DNA of 64,000 nucleotides from NCBI GenBank assembly GCA_902622985.1, contig CACNSH010000003.1, positions 1-64,000 on the forward strand. Direction: 5' to 3'. Both the position numbers and the translations under genes were made by a program. The notes beneath the pieces are model-generated. The model was not told the DNA's origin. It ran no database searches and was given only the letters and a program-made list of their open reading frames with translations. This DNA is from an uncultured Pelagibacteraceae bacterium (lineage in GTDB: Bacteria > Pseudomonadota > Alphaproteobacteria > Pelagibacterales > AG-422-B15). Positions 24,574 through 33,988 of this stretch are shown here, in pieces (position 1 is the first letter of the stretch; each line of letters starts with the position of its first letter).

Positions 24574-25313
24574 TGAACAGGTACAAAATAAAAATTGAGT
24601 ATGATGGCACCCCGTTTGTAGGATGGCAAAGACAAGAAAATGGACAATCAGTTCAAGGTTGTATTGAAACAGCAATAAATAATATATTTGAGGAAAACAT
24701 AACTATCTTTGGAGCTGGTAGAACAGATGCAGGTGTTCACGCAATGGGGCAGGTCGCTCACTTTGATGTTACAGACAAATTACTTGAACCATATGTGATA
24801 AAGAACGCATTAAACGATCACTTGAGACCATTTCCAATTTCCATTTTAGAAGTAGAGAAAGCACATAATGATTTTCATGCAAGATTTGATGCAACTCAGA
24901 GAAAATATCTTTATAGAATAGTAAATAGAAAGTCACCACTCACTATTGAGAAAGGAAGAGCTTGGCAGGTACATAAAGACATTTATGTTGATTTGATGAA
25001 GGAATGCATTTCTTCAATTGAGGGTCAGCATGACTTTACAACATTCCGTTCAGCTCATTGTCAATCTGATAGTCCAATAAAAACTTTAGACAGCCTAAAA
25101 ATTAGCCAATCAGAAGAAAATATCTATTTTGGTTTCACTGCAAAATCATTTCTGCATCATCAAGTTAGATCAATTGTTGGTAGTTTAAAGTTAGTTGGAG
25201 AAAAAAGTTGGTCGCTTGGGGACTTTGAAAAAGCGCTTAATTCAAAAGATCGCTCTAAATGTGGAGCGCTTGCTCCTCCTGAGGGATTATATTTTATGGA
25301 GGTTAAATACTAA
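24573..25313 (+). CDS. truA: tRNA pseudouridine(38-40) synthase
   Basis: A 246-residue pseudouridine synthase acting on the anticodon arm. Visible: KIEYDGTPFVGWQRQ at the N-terminus, the catalytic Asp in FGAGRTDAGVHA (about 46-57), HARFDATQRKYLYRI and the SFLHHQVRSIVGSL motif in the C-terminal half. It is the last gene of the ffs-dnaX-ybaB-recR-def-fmt-truA run. Its stop directly abuts the end of the convergent transglutaminase-like gene. Confidence 0.95.
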   Translation: MNRYKIKIEYDGTPFVGWQRQENGQSVQGCIETAINNIFEENITIFGAGRTDAGVHAMGQVAHFDVTDKLLEPYVIKNALNDHLRPFPISILEVEKAHNDFHARFDATQRKYLYRIVNRKSPLTIEKGRAWQVHKDIYVDLMKECISSIEGQHDFTTFRSAHCQSDSPIKTLDSLKISQSEENIYFGFTAKSFLHHQVRSIVGSLKLVGEKSWSLGDFEKALNSKDRSKCGALAPPEGLYFMEVKY

Positions 25314-26135
25314 TTATTGTGAGCAGTTTTCAATTGTTTGAACATCTATATCTAATTTTTCTGCGGTGTTACCATAAAAGATCCCTCTGATTGGCGCCGC
25401 ATAACTTGCATCTAATCCGCATGAAACTCGAATATATCTCTCATCAGGACAACATTGATTTGTAGGATCAAAGCCAACCCAACCAAGTTGATCTATATAA
25501 AGCTCAGCCCACGCGTGTGTTGCTTGAAATTCAGAGTCATTTCTATTTTTATGCATGTAGCCATTTACATATCTTGAGGGAATGCCTAAGTATCGAGCAG
25601 CGGAAATCATTATATGTGCTTGATCTTGGCAAACACCCTTCTCTTGATCTATTGACATAGCCGCAGTTGTGTTTGTATTGGTGGTATACGGTTCATATTT
25701 AATTTTTTTTGCAATTAAGAGCATTAAATCATGAGCAATAGTTACAGTGTCTTCATTTGAGCTATCTTTTGAGGCAATAGAAGCTAGCTCTTTTATTTTA
25801 TCATTTGGTAGTGTTAAAATTGTACTTCTTAAATAGACATATGGATCGATTTTATCGTTCAAACTTTCATACACCCCATTTGTATCAATTGTTTCAACTT
25901 CTCCTTTAACTACAAATTTAATTTCCTTTTCTGATGGTTCACCCTTGAAGTTAATTATATTATTTCCCTCTCCATCTCTAAATATTTCACCACCAGATTT
26001 GTTATTTCTTTTTACAGTCCAATTCAATATTTTAAGACCATTGTAGGGTGATGGAGTCAACTTTGTTGTTTGAATTAACCCTAATAGGTTATCATCATAT
26101 TCATAATTTGTTGTATGATTGATTGTAAGTAACAT
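25314..26135 (-). CDS. Transglutaminase-like cysteine protease family protein
   Basis: A 273-residue protein with the bacterial transglutaminase N-terminal beta domain (INHTTNYEYDDNLLGLIQTTKLTPSP) and a transglutaminase-like catalytic core. The Cys is in EKGVCQDQAHIM (about residue 167), the His in ATHAWAELYI (about 208) and the Asp in GWVGFDPTNQ (about 223). Last gene of a three-gene operon with an alpha-E protein and an ATP-grasp enzyme. This trio is widely conserved in bacteria and has been proposed to make and cut a peptide or amide tag. The true substrate is not known. Confidence 0.88.
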   Translation of the reverse strand: MLLTINHTTNYEYDDNLLGLIQTTKLTPSPYNGLKILNWTVKRNNKSGGEIFRDGEGNNIINFKGEPSEKEIKFVVKGEVETIDTNGVYESLNDKIDPYVYLRSTILTLPNDKIKELASIASKDSSNEDTVTIAHDLMLLIAKKIKYEPYTTNTNTTAAMSIDQEKGVCQDQAHIMISAARYLGIPSRYVNGYMHKNRNDSEFQATHAWAELYIDQLGWVGFDPTNQCCPDERYIRVSCGLDASYAAPIRGIFYGNTAEKLDIDVQTIENCSQ

Positions 26136-26138
26136 AAT

Positions 26139-27074
26139 CTACCTAAAAAAATGATTTTGAATTTGACTGTCTAAGAATGATATCTTCGATACAAAATTGG
26201 TCACATACTCATGCAAACCATATTCAATAATTGACTCGACAGTCTCGTCTTTTACAGAATTATGAACTGATTTAAGGCCTGAGTAAATATCACTGATTTT
26301 ATCAGGACTGCATTTCAAACAATTAAGATGATAAACAATATTATTTATACAAAAACTTAAAGAACGTGAACAATCATTATTAAGTATAAAAAAATGAGCA
26401 ATTTTTGTTGAGGTCACGTCTCCATCATAAGCCCATCTAAAAGCGCGAAATGAAGATAGTGATCGTAAAAGTATAATCCATTGTAAATTATCAAGATTTC
26501 CCCCTATATAATCAGCAGTGGGAAGTAGTACAAAATATTTTACATCAAGCAATCTTGCAGAATTATCTGCTCGTTCAATGAATGTGCCAAGAAATATAAA
26601 ATGATATCCGTCATTTCGTAATAATGAGTTTGCTGATCCTCGAAACATATTTACTTGTTGAATAGTCCATTCAGTAAAGTTTGGTAGATCAGCTCGAGTA
26701 AATTTTTTATTTTTTAGCTCCAATATCTCTTTGTATGACTTATTAATTGCAACCCATGCCTCAGGGGTGAATGCAGTCCGCACTAATAGGGCATTATTTC
26801 TAGCTTTGGATATACAGCTGTACACAGAGGAAGGATTTTCTTCGTCAAAAAAAATATAATCCTCAACATTTTCCTGATTTATTTCATTATATTTAGTAAA
26901 GTAACCTTGAGCAGCACCCGCAGCTGATAATACCGAGTCCCATTCATTATGGTAGCCTTTAGGGTTAGGAAACAATGACATTCTATAACCCACATCAAGA
27001 AGGCGTGCCATAGTTTCTGCTCTTTCCATATATCTACTAATCCAGTAAAGATTCTCTGCTGTTCTGCTTAGCAT
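26139..27074 (-). CDS. Alpha-E domain protein (DUF403)
   Basis: A 311-residue all-helical protein starting MLSRTAENLYWISRYMERAETMARLLDV, the highly conserved opening of the alpha-E family, with a second ERADNSARLLDVKY-type repeat around residue 170. The family has no proven activity, but conserved Glu/Arg residues and its strict pairing with ATP-grasp and transglutaminase genes point to a shared peptide-modifying role. It lies one base after the ATP-grasp gene and three bases before the transglutaminase-like gene. Confidence 0.9.
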   Translation of the reverse strand: MLSRTAENLYWISRYMERAETMARLLDVGYRMSLFPNPKGYHNEWDSVLSAAGAAQGYFTKYNEINQENVEDYIFFDEENPSSVYSCISKARNNALLVRTAFTPEAWVAINKSYKEILELKNKKFTRADLPNFTEWTIQQVNMFRGSANSLLRNDGYHFIFLGTFIERADNSARLLDVKYFVLLPTADYIGGNLDNLQWIILLRSLSSFRAFRWAYDGDVTSTKIAHFFILNNDCSRSLSFCINNIVYHLNCLKCSPDKISDIYSGLKSVHNSVKDETVESIIEYGLHEYVTNFVSKISFLDSQIQNHFFR

Positions 27075-27075
27075 G

Positions 27076-28488
27076 TTAATCTGCGAGGACCCAAGTGTCC
27101 TTTACTCCTCCCCCTTGTGATGAATTTACTACATACGATCCTTTATTTAATGCAACCCTTGTTAATCCCCCTGGGCATAATTGTATTTTTTCTCCAACAA
27201 GACAGAATGGACGTAAATCAACTCGTCTTCCTGAAACTTCATTATCTATTAATGTTGGTGAGGATGATAAGTCTAATGTTGGTTGAGCAATATATCCTCG
27301 AGGGTTACTTTTCAGTTTAGTAGAGAACTCTGAAATTTGATCTTTAGTTGATTTAGGTCCAATTAACATTCCATAACCACCTGAACCATCAACCTCTTTC
27401 ACTACAAGTTTTTCAATATTTTCTAATACATAAGTTAATTCGTCATCTCTTTCACATCTCCATGTTTCAACATTATCTAGAATAGGTGTTTCACCAAGGT
27501 AAAATTTTATCATTTCAGGGACAAATATATAAATAGCTTTGTCATCTGCGATACCAGCACCAGGAGCTGAGCATATGTTCACACCACCTGTTTTATAAAC
27601 TTGAGTGATCCCCGGAACACCAATGACTGAGTCCGGGTTATAACAAAGAGGATCTAAAAATTCGTCATCAATTCTTCGATATACAACATCTATTTTTTTT
27701 GGTCCATCAACTGTCTTCATATAGAGCAAATCATTTTCAACAAAGAGATCTTGTGACTCCACCATTTCAATACCCATTTGGTCGGATAAAAAAGTATGTT
27801 CGTAATATGCACTATTTAAATGGCCTGGAGTTAATAAGACAACTGTTGGTATACTGCTATCACATTTTTTTGGCGCAAGACTCATTAGCGTCTGTAGTAA
27901 TCTAGTAGGATAGTCATCAACCCGTAAAACACGATTCGTGTGAAATAAATCAGGAAACATTTTCATCATGATTTCTCTATTTTCCAACATGTATGAAACA
28001 CCAGATGGTGTCCTACAGTTGTCTTCTAAAACATAAAACTCATCTTTTCCTGTTCTGACTAAGTCAACACCAATTATTGGACTATAAATCTTTCTTGGAG
28101 GTGAAAAGTTGATCATAGACTGATCATATGACGATTTTTTATAAACAATTTCTTTTGGAACAATCCCTGCCTTAAAAATTTCACCGCTATTATAAATATC
28201 GTGAAGAAAAGAATTTAGAGCTTTCGCTCTTTGTAAAACACCTTTTTCTATTTTTACCCATTCGTAGTTTGTAAGAATTCTTGGAATTAGGTCAAAAGGG
28301 ATGATTCGTTCAGTCATATCATCATCTTTGACCGAAAAAGTAATACCAATTCTTTTAAAATGAGATTCAGCTTCAAAATTCTTTTGGCTAATGACTGTGG
28401 ATGACATGGTTCTCAACCACGAATTTACTTGTAAGTAGTGCTTTCTTATTTGAGCATCATCGCTATACATTTCATCAAACATGGGCAC
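27076..28488 (-). CDS. Circularly permuted ATP-grasp protein (DUF404/DUF407)
   Basis: A 470-residue protein of the type 2 circularly permuted ATP-grasp family. Typical segments are FDLIPRILTNYEWVKIEKGVLQRAKALN (about 64-91), FYVLEDNCRTPSGVSYMLENR (about 155-175), VYRRIDDEFLDP (about 269-280), VKEVDGSGGYGMLIGP (about 365-380) and the C-terminal SSQGGGVKDTWVL. ATP-grasp enzymes join a carboxylate to an amine. First gene of the operon with alpha-E and transglutaminase-like proteins. A second Met two codons in (MFDEMYSD) is an alternative start. Confidence 0.9.
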   Translation of the reverse strand: MPMFDEMYSDDAQIRKHYLQVNSWLRTMSSTVISQKNFEAESHFKRIGITFSVKDDDMTERIIPFDLIPRILTNYEWVKIEKGVLQRAKALNSFLHDIYNSGEIFKAGIVPKEIVYKKSSYDQSMINFSPPRKIYSPIIGVDLVRTGKDEFYVLEDNCRTPSGVSYMLENREIMMKMFPDLFHTNRVLRVDDYPTRLLQTLMSLAPKKCDSSIPTVVLLTPGHLNSAYYEHTFLSDQMGIEMVESQDLFVENDLLYMKTVDGPKKIDVVYRRIDDEFLDPLCYNPDSVIGVPGITQVYKTGGVNICSAPGAGIADDKAIYIFVPEMIKFYLGETPILDNVETWRCERDDELTYVLENIEKLVVKEVDGSGGYGMLIGPKSTKDQISEFSTKLKSNPRGYIAQPTLDLSSSPTLIDNEVSGRRVDLRPFCLVGEKIQLCPGGLTRVALNKGSYVVNSSQGGGVKDTWVLAD

Positions 28489-28586
28489 ATACTAATCAAA
28501 TAGCTATTAATATTAATTTTATGCCTTTGCCAAATTGACATGTTATTCCCCTCCCGAATTCAGCAAATAATCTGTAATAGACGATT

Positions 28587-28688
28587 ATGAAAAAAATTTT
28601 TGAGCAATCATTTAACTACTTTCTTAGAGCGTTCCCGGTAATCTTGACTGTTTACTTTCTTTTTCAAATAGCTGGAGCAATTATTTAG
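28587..28688 (+). CDS. Possible 33-residue membrane microprotein
   Basis: An ORF encoding MKKIFEQSFNYFLRAFPV and then a hydrophobic stretch ending FQIAGAII. It has a short basic/polar head and one transmembrane-length helix. No Shine-Dalgarno sequence is visible. It lies in the 333-base gap between the ATP-grasp gene and dapE, opposite in strand to both. Its stop codon lies inside the left arm of a 12-bp inverted repeat. I do not recognise it, and it may not be translated. Confidence 0.35.
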   Translation: MKKIFEQSFNYFLRAFPVILTVYFLFQIAGAII

Positions 28689-28794
28689 GTATTTATTATG
28701 TTTGGAACTAGATGGAATTTTAATCCTTCCCCCCTTAAATTGGATATAGCTTTGACCATCATGCTAATGTTGCTAATAGTATAATACCTAAATA
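28682..28794. repeat. Perfect 12-bp inverted repeat enclosing a tiny ORF
   Basis: TATTTAGGTATT (28682-28693) and AATACCTAAATA (28783-28794) are exact reverse complements with 89 bases between them. The arms overlap the stop codons of the two tiny ORFs. There is no T-run, so it is not a usual terminator. It may be an RNA processing structure or the ends of a small inserted unit. Confidence 0.6.
28698..28784 (+). CDS. Possible 28-residue membrane microprotein
   Basis: A second tiny ORF nine bases after the first, encoding MFGTRWNFNPSPLKLD followed by a hydrophobic tail (IALTIMLMLLIV). Its body lies between the arms of the inverted repeat at 28682-28794, and its stop codon overlaps the right arm. 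There is no clear ribosome site; coupling to the upstream ORF would be needed. The chance of it being real is modest. Confidence 0.3.
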   Translation: MFGTRWNFNPSPLKLDIALTIMLMLLIV

Positions 28795-28821
28795 GCTCTA
28801 AAATTGATATATAGTTGATTT

Positions 28822-29967
28822 TTATTGGAAGTACTTAGTGATTATGAGACTGTAAATTTCTTTGAGCTTAGTTATGTCCTCAGTTTTTACATTTTCATCA
28901 ATTTGGTGCGCGGTCTCTCCAATAAGTCCAAACTCCGCTACCTCGCAGTAGTCTCTAAAAAATCTTGCATCTGATGTTCCACCTGTTGTTGTAAGTGAAG
29001 AATTCATTCCTGTAATCTCATCAACAGAACTTTTCACTATCTCTGTAAATTTACCTTTTTCAGTTAAAAATGGTTCTGCAGAATTGTTAAAAGTTACATC
29101 AACTTTATAGTCACTATTATTGATATTTTTTGAAACAACTTCATTGATCATTGATTGAAGGCTCTCTTTTGTGTGATTAATATTGTAGCGAATATTAAAT
29201 ATTCCAGTTGAGGTTTGTGGAACAATATTAGTCGCACCTTCACTTGACTCAATTTTAACAATTTCCATATTTGATGGTGGAAAGTCTTCAGTACCCTTAT
29301 CAAGCTCTAAATTACACATTGTATTGAGTATTGATGTCAGCGGATTTATTGGGTTGAGAGTCCACTCTGGATAGGCAACATGACCTTGTTTCCCTGAAAC
29401 TTTAATAGTCGTGGTAATACTGCCTCTCCGTCCAATTTTAATCATTTCTCCTAAATTACTTGGGCATGTTGGTTCCCCTACCAAGCAACTATCTATCTTT
29501 TCTCCATTTTTATAAATTTCTTCTAGTACTTTTCTTGTCCCATTTATTGCAGGACCTTCTTCATCATTTGTAATTAAGAGACTTATTGTTCCTTTCATCT
29601 CATTATTTTCTAGGTATTCTCTTACTGCTGAAACAAATGCAGCTATAGCAGATTTCATATCGCTTGCACCACGACCATATAACTTTCCATTTTTCTCAGT
29701 AGCCTCAAAGGGATTTGAACTCCAAGCATTTTCATCACCTACAGGCACAACATCAGTATGACCTCCAAAACATAAATGTGGTGCACCACTCCCAATCTTT
29801 GCAAATAAATTGTCTACATCAGGGGTATCAGTATCACTGAATAAATATCGATTGCATGTAAACCCCATGTCAGTGAGTTCTTTTTGGAGTAGGTCTAAGA
29901 CACCTTCATTATTCGGTGTAACACTCGGACAAGAAATGAGTGATTTTGTTAATTCAACGGCGTTCAT
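28822..29967 (-). CDS. dapE: Succinyl-diaminopimelate desuccinylase
   Basis: A 381-residue M20-family zinc peptidase that releases LL-diaminopimelate for lysine and peptidoglycan synthesis. The metal site motifs CFGGHTDVVP (about 66-75), the GASDMKSAIA segment (about 95-105) and the catalytic NDEEGPA (about 133-139) are all visible, with a dimerisation domain from about 180 to 290. It follows dapD by three bases. Last gene of the leftward rpmH-to-dapE run. Confidence 0.95.
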   Translation of the reverse strand: MNAVELTKSLISCPSVTPNNEGVLDLLQKELTDMGFTCNRYLFSDTDTPDVDNLFAKIGSGAPHLCFGGHTDVVPVGDENAWSSNPFEATEKNGKLYGRGASDMKSAIAAFVSAVREYLENNEMKGTISLLITNDEEGPAINGTRKVLEEIYKNGEKIDSCLVGEPTCPSNLGEMIKIGRRGSITTTIKVSGKQGHVAYPEWTLNPINPLTSILNTMCNLELDKGTEDFPPSNMEIVKIESSEGATNIVPQTSTGIFNIRYNINHTKESLQSMINEVVSKNINNSDYKVDVTFNNSAEPFLTEKGKFTEIVKSSVDEITGMNSSLTTTGGTSDARFFRDYCEVAEFGLIGETAHQIDENVKTEDITKLKEIYSLIITKYFQ

Positions 29968-29970
29968 ACT

Positions 29971-30795
29971 TTATTCTCTGAGTAAATCGTTGATGGATGT
30001 TTTCTTTCTTGTGTTTTCATCAACTGTTTTAACGATTACAACACAATATAAACTCGGCTTTTTAGGGTCTTCATTTGGAAGGCTTCCTGGAACTACTACA
30101 GAATAAGCAGGCACTTCGCCGTAGCTAATTTCACCTGTAGACCTATTCACAATTTTTGTTGATGCTCCTAAATATACTCCCATTGAAAGAACCGATCCTT
30201 CTCTAACAATTACACCCTCGGCAACTTCAGCTCTCGCACCAACAAAACAGTTGTCTTCAATTATTACTGGATTTGCTTGTAGCGGTTCTAAAACACCGCC
30301 AATGCCAACACCGCCTGATAAGTGACAGTTTTTTCCAATCTGAGCGCATGAGCCAACAGTTGCCCATGTATCAACCATTGTGCCTTCATCAATATAAGCG
30401 CCAATATTTACAAAGGATGGCATCAGAACTACACCTTTACCTATGAATGATCCTTCGCGAACGGTACCATTTGGAACATGTCGGTAGCCAGCTTCTTTCC
30501 ATTGATCTTCATTCCAATCAACAGTTTTACCTTTCACCTTGTCATACCAAGATGTATAGGGTCCTTTTAAAATTTTATTATCATTTATTCGGAATGATAT
30601 AAGAACGGCTTTTTTTAACCACTGATTAACAATCCAATCATTGCCATTTTTTTCTGCAATTCTAAATTGTCCATTATCAAGTTTTTTTATAACTTCGTTT
30701 ACAGCATCAGCGGTGTCTGTATCGTTAGGAGAAATTTTAGTAATTTTTTCCCAAGCACTTTCAATTATATTTTTTAATTCTGTATTATCACTCAT
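29971..30795 (-). CDS. dapD: Tetrahydrodipicolinate N-succinyltransferase
   Basis: A 274-residue left-handed beta-helix (hexapeptide repeat) acyltransferase catalysing the first committed step of the succinylase branch to diaminopimelate. Typical motifs: [34 protein letters not shown] and [27 protein letters not shown] in the repeat region (each family-diagnostic part shown by its ends), then [14 protein letters not shown]. It overlaps argB by four bases and sits beside dapE, so the two steps of the pathway are co-expressed. Confidence 0.95.
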   Translation of the reverse strand: MSDNTELKNIIESAWEKITKISPNDTDTADAVNEVIKKLDNGQFRIAEKNGNDWIVNQWLKKAVLISFRINDNKILKGPYTSWYDKVKGKTVDWNEDQWKEAGYRHVPNGTVREGSFIGKGVVLMPSFVNIGAYIDEGTMVDTWATVGSCAQIGKNCHLSGGVGIGGVLEPLQANPVIIEDNCFVGARAEVAEGVIVREGSVLSMGVYLGASTKIVNRSTGEISYGEVPAYSVVVPGSLPNEDPKKPSLYCVVIVKTVDENTRKKTSINDLLRE

Positions 30796-31679
30796 TTCTT
30801 TATCAGTGTTCCTGCACCTTTCGTGGTTAAAAGCTCCATAACCACTGCATTTTGTTTACGACCATCGATTAAAGCAACTCCTTTTGCCCCATTTTTAAGG
30901 GTATTGAAACACGCCTTAATTTTGGGAATCATACCACTTTTTATAGTGCCTTTTTTTATGTATTGAAATGCTTTTTTACGATCCAGCTCGGTAATTAATT
31001 TTTTGTTATTATCCATTACCCCTTCTACATCTGTTAAAAGCAGAAGCCTCTCGGCTTTGACTGTTTCCGCGATAAACGCAGCCGCAGTATCAGCATTAAT
31101 ATTTAGCGTATTTTTATTTGTATCATATCCCAACGGTGCGATCACTGGTATTTGATTTTTACCCAGCGCTGCTTGAATTAATGATTTATTAATTTTTTTG
31201 GGCTCTCCAACAAAACCAATATTCCCATTCATGGCTATTTTTGAATTGATAATTTTTTGTCTTATTCCATCAAAACGTTTGGGTTTACCGCCATATTTTG
31301 TAATTTCATTTGAAATAAGTTTATTGAGATCATTGGCTAGAACCGTCTTAACAACACTTAAAATCTGTTTTGTTGTAACCCTTAAACCTTGGTATTCTTC
31401 ATTCTTAATTTTTTTCTTTCTCAATTGATTTTCAATTTGCGGCCCTCCACCATGAACAATAATAACTTTCATTCCCAATTGGTTGAGAAGAGCAATATTT
31501 TTTGCAAAAGATTTTACTAAATGAGGTTTTGTAAGAGCATAACCTCCGTATTTAATAACAATAATTCGATTTTTATATCTTTTTATAAATTGATCTGTGC
31601 TGTTGAAATATTTTTTTCCTGATGGCCAATATTTCTGTAAAAGCCTAGAGCTTTCACTCACATTATTTTTTATAGACAT
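30792..31679 (-). CDS. argB: Acetylglutamate kinase
   Basis: A 295-residue amino acid kinase that phosphorylates N-acetylglutamate in arginine synthesis. Motifs: [12 protein letters not shown] (about 37-48; nucleotide site), [17 protein letters not shown] (about 73-89), [12 protein letters not shown] near residue 190 and [10 protein letters not shown] (about 211). Its position between yidC and dapD is common in alphaproteobacteria, where engB/ysxC often lies between yidC and argB. Here only one base separates the two genes, so engB is absent from this place. Linked by overlap to dapD. Confidence 0.94.
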   Translation of the reverse strand: MSIKNNVSESSRLLQKYWPSGKKYFNSTDQFIKRYKNRIIVIKYGGYALTKPHLVKSFAKNIALLNQLGMKVIIVHGGGPQIENQLRKKKIKNEEYQGLRVTTKQILSVVKTVLANDLNKLISNEITKYGGKPKRFDGIRQKIINSKIAMNGNIGFVGEPKKINKSLIQAALGKNQIPVIAPLGYDTNKNTLNINADTAAAFIAETVKAERLLLLTDVEGVMDNNKKLITELDRKKAFQYIKKGTIKSGMIPKIKACFNTLKNGAKGVALIDGRKQNAVVMELLTTKGAGTLIKK

Positions 31680-31680
31680 T

Positions 31681-33402
31681 TTAATTTGTTTTGACCGTGG
31701 TTCTTTTATTGATTATCCACTGCTGAATAATTGAGAGTACGTTATTTGTTGTCCAGTAAATTACAAGACCAGCAGCAAATTGTGCTAAGAGAATTGTTAT
31801 AAAGAGCGGAAAGAACATGAATATTCTTGCTTGTATTGGATCGGGAGGAGCTGGGTTGAGTTTTTGTTGTATGTACATGGTTAAGCCCATCAACACTGGC
31901 CAAATCCCTATAATCATAAATGATGGAGGATCCCACGGTATGAGACCAAAAAGATTAAATATGGTCGTTGGATCCTTTGCAGCAAGGTCTTGAATCCATC
32001 CGTAAAAAGGGGCATGTCTCATTTCAATTGAAACAAATAACATTTTATAAATCGCAAAGAAAAATGGAATTTGAATAAGTATTGGCAAACATCCTGAAAT
32101 TGGGTTTACTTTTTCCTTTTTGTACAAAGCCATTAGTGCTTGTTGCTGCTGCGCTCTATCATCTTTGTGAAGCTCTTTAATTCTTGTCATTTCAGGTTGA
32201 AGCATTTTCATTTTGGCCATGGAGACGAATGACCAGTTAGCAAGAGGAAAGAAAACAATTCTTGTAATAACTGTTAATATAATGATAGCTAAACCAAAGT
32301 TTCCTGATAATTCAGAGAAGAAGTAAATTACATTGAATAAAGGTTTTGTAAGAAAATAGAACCAGCCCCAGTCAATAGCTAAATCAAAATTATAGATTCC
32401 ATAATCTTCTTGATATCGATCGATGAGTTTAGCTTCTTTAGCACCAATAAATATTTGACTCTCAACAATGTGATCACTACCAGCTGCAACTTTTGTTGCA
32501 TTTAGAGATCTATAGTAAGCAACGTATCCGTTATCATAAGTATAAATAGCTTTGAATGATTTATTCTGATCTGGAATGAGCGCAGCTAACCAGTATTTAT
32601 CTGTAATGCCCACCCAACCATTATCACTTTCAAAGTTTAGTGTTTCTTCATCATCTTTGAGGTCGTCGTAATCTATTAATTCAAGTTTTTCTTGTAAGAC
32701 ACCAAGCAACCCCTCATGCAGAATAAACATGCCAGATAAAGAAGGCGCCTGCTTTCTTGTTACCTTACTTGCGTTATTTATAATAATTTCTTCATTCGAA
32801 TTATTTTTAACTTCCTGTGTAATATCAAATAAATAGTCTTCATCTAATCCAATTGTAGTTACAAATGTCTGGCCAGTTGTATTGCTCCATTCAAATTCAA
32901 CTTCATTGTTCGATGTAAGAGTAGCATTGTTATTAGACACTTCCCAAATAGACTCAGCATTTGGTGTTTCAAAATTAGCGTCTTGATTTTTTATCCATCC
33001 AAATGTTACTTCATAGCCGTCATAAGTATCAATTGGTTGTAAAACTCTAATTTTTTCTGAAAACTCCTCTTGAGTTTCATTATATTTTTTGAGAACAATG
33101 TCATCAATTCTTAAACCTTTAAGATTAATTGACCCAACAATGCTGTTCGTTTCAATTTTTACTCTTTTATCCGCACTCAGCGCCTCGTCTAAACCAATGT
33201 TATCATTTTCGGTAATACCTAGAGATCTCTCAATTTCATCAATGGCTTCCATATCAAGTTCATTTGAATTAACCTCTGACACGTCACCACTTTCTATTTC
33301 TCCATTAAGCATTTCCTGCTCAGGTGCTTCAAAGAAAAAGCTCCAGATAAATAGAACACCTACCGAGAGTATTATCGCAAGTATAAGATTTCTACTTTCC
33401 AT
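31681..33402 (-). CDS. yidC: Membrane protein insertase YidC
   Basis: A 573-residue inner-membrane insertase. It has an N-terminal membrane anchor (LILAIILSVGVLFIWSFF), a large periplasmic beta domain (about 50-350, acidic), then the conserved core with five membrane segments. These include GWFYFLTKPLFNVIYFF, GNFGLAIIILTVITRIVFFPLA, the cytoplasmic loop with MLQPEMTRIKELHKDD, and VNPISGCLPILIQIPFFFAIYKML. The positively charged C-terminal tail is short. Part of the rpmH-rnpA-yidD-yidC block. Confidence 0.96.
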   Translation of the reverse strand: MESRNLILAIILSVGVLFIWSFFFEAPEQEMLNGEIESGDVSEVNSNELDMEAIDEIERSLGITENDNIGLDEALSADKRVKIETNSIVGSINLKGLRIDDIVLKKYNETQEEFSEKIRVLQPIDTYDGYEVTFGWIKNQDANFETPNAESIWEVSNNNATLTSNNEVEFEWSNTTGQTFVTTIGLDEDYLFDITQEVKNNSNEEIIINNASKVTRKQAPSLSGMFILHEGLLGVLQEKLELIDYDDLKDDEETLNFESDNGWVGITDKYWLAALIPDQNKSFKAIYTYDNGYVAYYRSLNATKVAAGSDHIVESQIFIGAKEAKLIDRYQEDYGIYNFDLAIDWGWFYFLTKPLFNVIYFFSELSGNFGLAIIILTVITRIVFFPLANWSFVSMAKMKMLQPEMTRIKELHKDDRAQQQQALMALYKKEKVNPISGCLPILIQIPFFFAIYKMLFVSIEMRHAPFYGWIQDLAAKDPTTIFNLFGLIPWDPPSFMIIGIWPVLMGLTMYIQQKLNPAPPDPIQARIFMFFPLFITILLAQFAAGLVIYWTTNNVLSIIQQWIINKRTTVKTN

Positions 33403-33405
33403 AGA

Positions 33406-33639
33406 TTACTTCTTCTCTTTTGGAACAGGATCATAACCTTCCGAACCACCTAAAAGCTTTATTGGATGACATTTTGTTATTCTCTTCATACCTAAATATG
33501 TTCCCTTAATTAACCCGTGCTCTTCAATTGCCTCTTTTGCATACTCAGAGCATGTTGGCATAAAACGACATGATGAGGGAAAATATGGAGAGATTAATCT
33601 TTGATATAATACTATAAGAAATATAAATATTGATTTCAT
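33406..33639 (-). CDS. yidD: Membrane protein insertion efficiency factor YidD
   Basis: A 77-residue protein of the YidD family: [24 protein letters not shown]-type N-terminus with conserved cysteines, then [15 protein letters not shown] and the C-terminal GYDPVP motif. It assists YidC-dependent insertion. Three bases separate it from both rnpA and yidC, so all are probably on one transcript. Confidence 0.95.
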   Translation of the reverse strand: MKSIFIFLIVLYQRLISPYFPSSCRFMPTCSEYAKEAIEEHGLIKGTYLGMKRITKCHPIKLLGGSEGYDPVPKEKK

Positions 33640-33642
33640 TTG

Positions 33643-33975
33643 TTAACTATGAATTTTTTTAATTGCTGTATTCATTTCAAATTCTAGATTTTTAAAATCT
33701 TCAATAAGCGAATTCTTCTTACCAATAATTACGTAATTCCAATTTTTAATACCATATTCCCCAATAATATTTTTTGCAATTACTCTTAGTCGCCTCTTTA
33801 TTTTATTTCTTACGACAGCGTTTCCATTTTGTTTTGAAACTGTGTATCCAACTTTTACCTTATTACACGATTTATCCTCGTAAGCCTGCAATAAAAAGGA
33901 CTTACTTCTAAAGAAGAGTCCACTTTTAGCTCTTTGAAAATCCCTTGAGGATTTTAATGTCTCTAATTTGTTCAT
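33643..33975 (-). CDS. rnpA: Ribonuclease P protein component
   Basis: A 110-residue basic protein subunit of RNase P. The start at 33975 gives MNKLETLKSSRDFQRAKSG, the family N-terminus; in-frame upstream codons belong to the overlapping rpmH region. The RNR-type signature is visible as NAVVRNKIKRRLR (about 60-72). The C-terminus has NYVIIGKKNSL. Placed immediately after rpmH, as in almost all bacteria. Confidence 0.94.
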   Translation of the reverse strand: MNKLETLKSSRDFQRAKSGLFFRSKSFLLQAYEDKSCNKVKVGYTVSKQNGNAVVRNKIKRRLRVIAKNIIGEYGIKNWNYVIIGKKNSLIEDFKNLEFEMNTAIKKIHS

Positions 33976-33988
33976 TGAATATCTTGTT

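Noticed and set aside
28535-28573. A perfect TTGACA -35 box upstream of the tiny ORFs
   Set aside because: No acceptable -10 box lies at 16-18 bases; the nearest AT-rich hexamers are over 23 bases away.
31705-31715. A DnaA-box-like TTATCCACT
   Set aside because: It is a single near-consensus site inside yidC coding sequence, with no neighbours.
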